DNA of 16,677 nt, taken from the NCBI GenBank assembly GCA_036377075.1, contig DASUZB010000158.1, forward strand, positions 1-16,677, in the 5' to 3' direction. Of the stretch, positions 14,462-16,677 are shown one piece after another. Position 1 is the stretch's first letter. Each line of letters begins with the position of its first letter. The DNA is from DASUZB01 sp036377075 (GTDB lineage: Bacteria > Actinomycetota > CALGFH01). The notes beneath the pieces were generated by a model. It ran no database searches. It was given only the letters and a program-made list of their open reading frames with translations, and had not been told where the DNA came from. The position numbers were made by a program, and so were the translations under genes.

Positions 14462-14934
14462 CCCGCCCCTCGGCGTCCTGGGCCGCCTACGCGGCGTGCG
14501 CGCTGGCGTTGCTGTACGCGGTTCCCAGCTTCTACTGGGCCTTCGGCGGCACCGCGGGGCTCGCCACCGTGGGCGGGGCGATCGAGGAGCTGGCGTCGTC
14601 CCACGACGCCAGGAGCGTCGCGCTTGGCGCGGGCGCCGGGGTCGTCAAGGTAGCCGGCGGCCTGCTTGCGCTGGCCCTGGTGCGGCCGTGGGGCCGCGCG
14701 ATCCCCCGCTGGCTGCTGCTCGGCACCGCCTGGGTCGGGAGCGCGGTCCTGACCGCGTACGGCGGCCTCCTGGTGGCCGTGGGGGCGCTGGTGCTGACCG
14801 GCGTGATCGACCCGTCCGGCCCGGTCGACCGGACCGCCCTCCGTTGGCACGTGATGCTCTGGGACCTCTGGTTCCTGGTCTGGGGCCTCCTGCTCGCCCT
14901 CGCCGCATGGCACCACGGCCGTGCGGCACGATGA
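14458..14934 (+). CDS. Four-TM membrane protein, DUF3995-like, probably with a CTG start
   Basis: The 158-residue frame overlaps the holB stop as CTGA: CTG at 14458-14460, with GGAG (14449-14452) 5 bases upstream. No in-frame ATG, GTG or TTG exists nearby upstream; the first standard codon is TTG 14509, which would cut into the first helix. Four hydrophobic segments are clear: about residues 7-27 (WAAYAACALALLYAVPSFYW), 48-68, 76-106 and 128-150 (WHVMLWDLWFLVWGLLLALA). The PSFYWAFGG motif after TM1, the VRPWG loop after TM2 and the R/D-W-rich last helix are features I associate with DUF3995. Function is unknown. The position suggests co-transcription with topA-tmk-holB, with expression coupled to holB translation. 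Confidence 0.75.
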   Translation: MTRPSASWAAYAACALALLYAVPSFYWAFGGTAGLATVGGAIEELASSHDARSVALGAGAGVVKVAGGLLALALVRPWGRAIPRWLLLGTAWVGSAVLTAYGGLLVAVGALVLTGVIDPSGPVDRTALRWHVMLWDLWFLVWGLLLALAAWHHGRAAR

Positions 14935-14971
14935 GCCAGGCCGGCTCGCGCCGCCTCAGGTCGAGATCAGG

Positions 14972-15002
14972 TTGGTCGGCCCCAGCAGCCCTTCGGTACA
15001 CT
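14972..15002 (+). promoter_or_regulatory. Candidate tRNA-Thr promoter
   Basis: TTGGTC (14972-14977) and TACACT (14997-15002) are 19 bases apart, slightly wide. Transcription would start near 15009, 17 bases before the mature tRNA 5' end. The -10 is good for an actinobacterium; the -35 is moderate. Confidence 0.4.
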
Positions 15003-15025
15003 CCGCCCCGGAGCCACCTCCACCA

Positions 15026-15097
15026 GCCCGAGTGGCGCAGTGGTAGCGCATTCGACTCGTAATCGAAAGGTCGAGGGTTCGAATCCCTCCTCGGGCT
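15026..15097 (+). tRNA. tRNA-Thr (anticodon CGT)
   Basis: A full cloverleaf can be folded by eye. The acceptor GCCCGAG (15026-15032) pairs with CTCGGGC (15090-15096). The D-arm is GCGC-AGTGGTA-GCGC, the anticodon stem TTCGA/TCGAA holds the loop CTCGTAA (anticodon CGT), and the T-arm is GAGGG-TTCGAAT-CCCTC. The discriminator is T (15097); CCA is not encoded. It reads ACG codons, which are frequent in such a GC-rich genome. An imperfect hairpin (CAGAA 15101-15105 with TTCTG 15125-15129) follows and may be its terminator. The sequence past the 3' end changes composition, so the gene is also a candidate integration site. Confidence 0.95.
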
Positions 15098-15232
15098 CAA
15101 CAGAAGCGCAGGTCAGAGCGCCAATTCTGCGTCAACGACTCGGTGCCGACAGGCCTTCGGTCAGTCCTTCCGTCGAATGGCGATCGTCCATTGCGTCCGG
15201 CATCGGTGTGGGCGATCCGTGCATGCAGCAGG

Positions 15233-16126
15233 TCAGTACTCCCGAGGAGCGAGGAATTGCACCGCCTTCAATGGGAGGCGCTGCTGATCGTCCTCTTGCA
15301 CCTTGGAGTAGTGCTCGACCCATAGATCGAAGAAGCGCTGAAGGTCGATTAGTGATATGCGCCGATTCTCCTGGCTTCGTACCTCGCGTTGCGCCTCGGA
15401 AGTGAATCCACCTGTTGCGATGAAGATGCCCACGTCTTGCGCGCCAAGCAACGCCATGAAGGCCCGCAGCCCATCGACGTTGACCTTGTCGGTTCGCCGC
15501 TTCACCTGCACCTTGATGCGCGGTCCCACGGCACCAAGGGGATCGGTGTAGGCGAGTATGTCCAGGCCTTGGTCTGGTCCGGGTGGAGAAACCCAGGCGA
15601 TGTGGTAGCCCATTGCTCGCAGCAGTGCCGCCACCAACTCCTGGAACTCATAAGGGTTCATCCCTTGTAGGTACTGTTCGACCTCAAGCCAAGCGGTTTC
15701 CTCGGCTGCCTCGAGTGCGCTGGTGGCACTTGCTGGGCTGCTCGTGTCTTCGAGACTGGTGGCTGGATCCTCGGGTTGGCTCCTCCGCCACGTCTGATAG
15801 AGCCGTGATGCCTCGCGTGCGAGTTCGAGAGGATCGTGGAATCGTTTTCCTGCTTCCCGTCCTTCGTCAGTGAGGATCCATTGGCCCTTGCTCTTCACGA
15901 GCCAGCCGGCCTTGACTGGTGCAATAGTAGTAAATCTAACTATCTGGTCGAAACGCCGAACACCCGGCGTGCTTGGGTACTCACTCTGCTCGAAGGGTGT
16001 TGGAGGCAGCCGGTGCTCGACTTCCTGAATCACGCGACGCGCCTGTAGTCCGTCGGGATGTTCTTCGAGGACTGCCAACACAGCTTGAAGGATCTCACCC
16101 AACCGCTTGCGTGGAAGCTTCGCCAC
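15233..16126 (-). CDS. Mrr-like restriction endonuclease with N-terminal winged-helix domain
   Basis: The 297-residue protein starts at GTG 16126. An N-terminal Mrr_N-type domain (about 1-92) looks like a winged helix: LPRKRLGEILQAVLAVL, FDQIVRFTTIAPVKAGWLVKS, then WILTDEGREAGK. A Ser/Thr/Glu linker (about 115-145) leads to an Mrr_cat PD-(D/E)xK domain: MNPYEFQELVAALLRAMGY with E163, GPDQGLDILAY with D189, KVQVKRR with Q207 and K209, and the trailing ATGGFTSEAQREV and ISLIDLQRF typical of Mrr. The catalytic residues look complete, so the nuclease should be active. E. coli Mrr is a type IV enzyme cutting modified DNA; no methylase or partner lies beside this gene within the window, which fits type IV. 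Codon use is less GC-biased than in the core genes, suggesting transfer. Confidence 0.88.
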   Translation of the reverse strand: MAKLPRKRLGEILQAVLAVLEEHPDGLQARRVIQEVEHRLPPTPFEQSEYPSTPGVRRFDQIVRFTTIAPVKAGWLVKSKGQWILTDEGREAGKRFHDPLELAREASRLYQTWRRSQPEDPATSLEDTSSPASATSALEAAEETAWLEVEQYLQGMNPYEFQELVAALLRAMGYHIAWVSPPGPDQGLDILAYTDPLGAVGPRIKVQVKRRTDKVNVDGLRAFMALLGAQDVGIFIATGGFTSEAQREVRSQENRRISLIDLQRFFDLWVEHYSKVQEDDQQRLPLKAVQFLAPREY

Positions 16127-16213
16127 GTGGCCACCCGCCTCTTGTCGCTCTAGCCCGCATTGGGACGTATCACCTTACTGCGAGGGCGGTGCGGGCCATG
16201 CGTAAAGCAATGC

Positions 16214-16677
16214 TCACTGCGCGGAATCGCGATTGTCCGGCAGCCTTGCAGGCGCTTCGTCGACGATCGACTCCGCCGCACGGAGTGCGGCAACGGTTCG
16301 TGCGAGGCCGCTGCGTTCCAGGCTGGCGAGGACCATTGGGACGGTGCCTGGTGGCCGCCGCCAGGTGACGGCGATGCGTTGGATCGCATCTTCGATTGTC
16401 GCGCGATCCAATCGGACCTGAACGAGGATGAAGTCGTCCGGGGCGACGGCTTGGATGTCGAACGACATCAACGTCCCAGCAGGGAAGTGGCGAAGGTTCG
16501 CGGTGACGATCGTGGACGCGTGGGCGTGGATGGCGGCGGCGAGCACGTGTCGGTCGTCGGGGTCGGGCAGCGTGAGGGTCGGGATGAGGTGCTCGTAGCC
16601 CTCCACGCGCCAGTCGCGGACGGCGGCCGCCATCAAGGCACGCGTTCGATCCAGCTTGACCGGGTCCAGGTCGGGCC
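16214..16677 (-). CDS. PIN-domain protein, probable toxin ribonuclease (5' end outside window)
   Basis: The minus-strand frame is open from the window edge to the stop at 16214. Upstream of the first TTG/ATG codons (16636, 16633) it still reads sensible sequence (PDLDPVKLDRTRALMAAAV), so the gene is cut by the window and the true start is missing. Visible are GYEHLIPTLTLPDPDDRHVL with the acidic PIN-type DPDDRH block, the strand STIVTANLRHFP, and a C-terminal extension with RIAVTWRRPPGTV. This resembles VapC-related PIN proteins in actinobacteria that are usually preceded by a small excisionase-like HTH gene, which would lie beyond 16677. The N-terminal catalytic Asp cannot be seen. PIN toxins cleave RNA such as tRNA; the target here is unknown. 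The gene ends 87 bases before the Mrr start. Confidence 0.8.
   Translation of the reverse strand, partial: PDLDPVKLDRTRALMAAAVRDWRVEGYEHLIPTLTLPDPDDRHVLAAAIHAHASTIVTANLRHFPAGTLMSFDIQAVAPDDFILVQVRLDRATIEDAIQRIAVTWRRPPGTVPMVLASLERSGLARTVAALRAAESIVDEAPARLPDNRDSAQ

Larger units (their letters stand above)
15098..16677. other. Lower-GC accessory segment downstream of tRNA-Thr (putative island edge)
   Basis: Beginning right after the tRNA the sequence has visibly more A/T: by hand, 15241-15300 is about 62% GC and 15901-15960 about 48%, while core coding lines such as 14101-14160 are near 80%. Both genes inside are accessory types (Mrr-like endonuclease, PIN toxin), and both run opposite to the tRNA. 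The 135 bases 15098-15232 hold no gene. I found no second copy of the tRNA 3' end within the window, so the other attachment site, if any, is outside. An integrase is not visible here. Confidence 0.5.

Noticed and set aside
16153..16196. GCCCGCA/TGCGGGC 7-bp inverted repeat between the PIN and Mrr genes
   Set aside because: The loop is 30 bases and the stem short; in a GC-rich region this is weak evidence for a terminator or operator.

Overview
The window is a high-GC actinobacterial chromosome segment. Codon third positions are almost all G or C, and GTG and TTG starts are common. From 1 to about 15.1 kb the gene order is the conserved actinobacterial block around bldG: tad/pilus genes, an MrfA/Rv3649-type helicase, bldG, an anti-sigma factor, hppA, topA, tmk and holB. 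To my knowledge this matches the Streptomyces SCO3543-SCO3550 region and the mycobacterial Rv3644c-Rv3655c region, so the taxonomic call is Actinomycetota. The genus is not recognisable; TopA with four C-terminal zinc ribbons is unlike mycobacteria and streptomycetes and hints at another lineage.

Layout. 1-627 (+): the 3' end of a TadE-type pilin gene and a TadE-like partner, overlapping by ATGA; the second gene appears to have lost its stop codon. 852-6519 (-): a two-TM coiled-coil membrane protein, a LOG-fold protein, the DEAH helicase, an LCP cell-wall ligase and a predicted lipoprotein. The last four are tightly spaced in transcription order lipoprotein > LCP > helicase > LOG. 6703-7517 (+): bldG and its anti-sigma partner gene. 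7779-10130 (+): a membrane proton-pumping pyrophosphatase behind its own promoter and a roughly 177-nt leader. 10419-14934 (+): topA-tmk-holB-DUF3995, a compact operon with 10-nt spacing or overlaps. 15026-15097 (+): tRNA-Thr(CGT).

After the tRNA the base composition drops: two 60-base lines I counted by hand were about 48% and 62% GC, whereas the core genes look far richer. Both genes there are accessory types: a solitary Mrr-like restriction endonuclease and a PIN-domain toxin that runs off the window end. This looks like the edge of a tRNA-anchored genomic or defence island.

Functionally, the core block combines a sigma-factor partner switch (BldG and anti-sigma), pyrophosphate-driven proton pumping, DNA topology and replication (TopA, Tmk, HolB), DNA repair (helicase) and envelope assembly (LCP, lipoprotein, Tad pilus). 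I see no convincing new multi-gene system in the core. The best leads are the tRNA-bounded island edge, the stop-less TadE-like gene, two probable CTG (non-ATG/GTG/TTG) starts, a 13-bp inverted repeat with nested repeats at 1816-1921, and the lipoprotein-LCP pair placed between the helicase and bldG.
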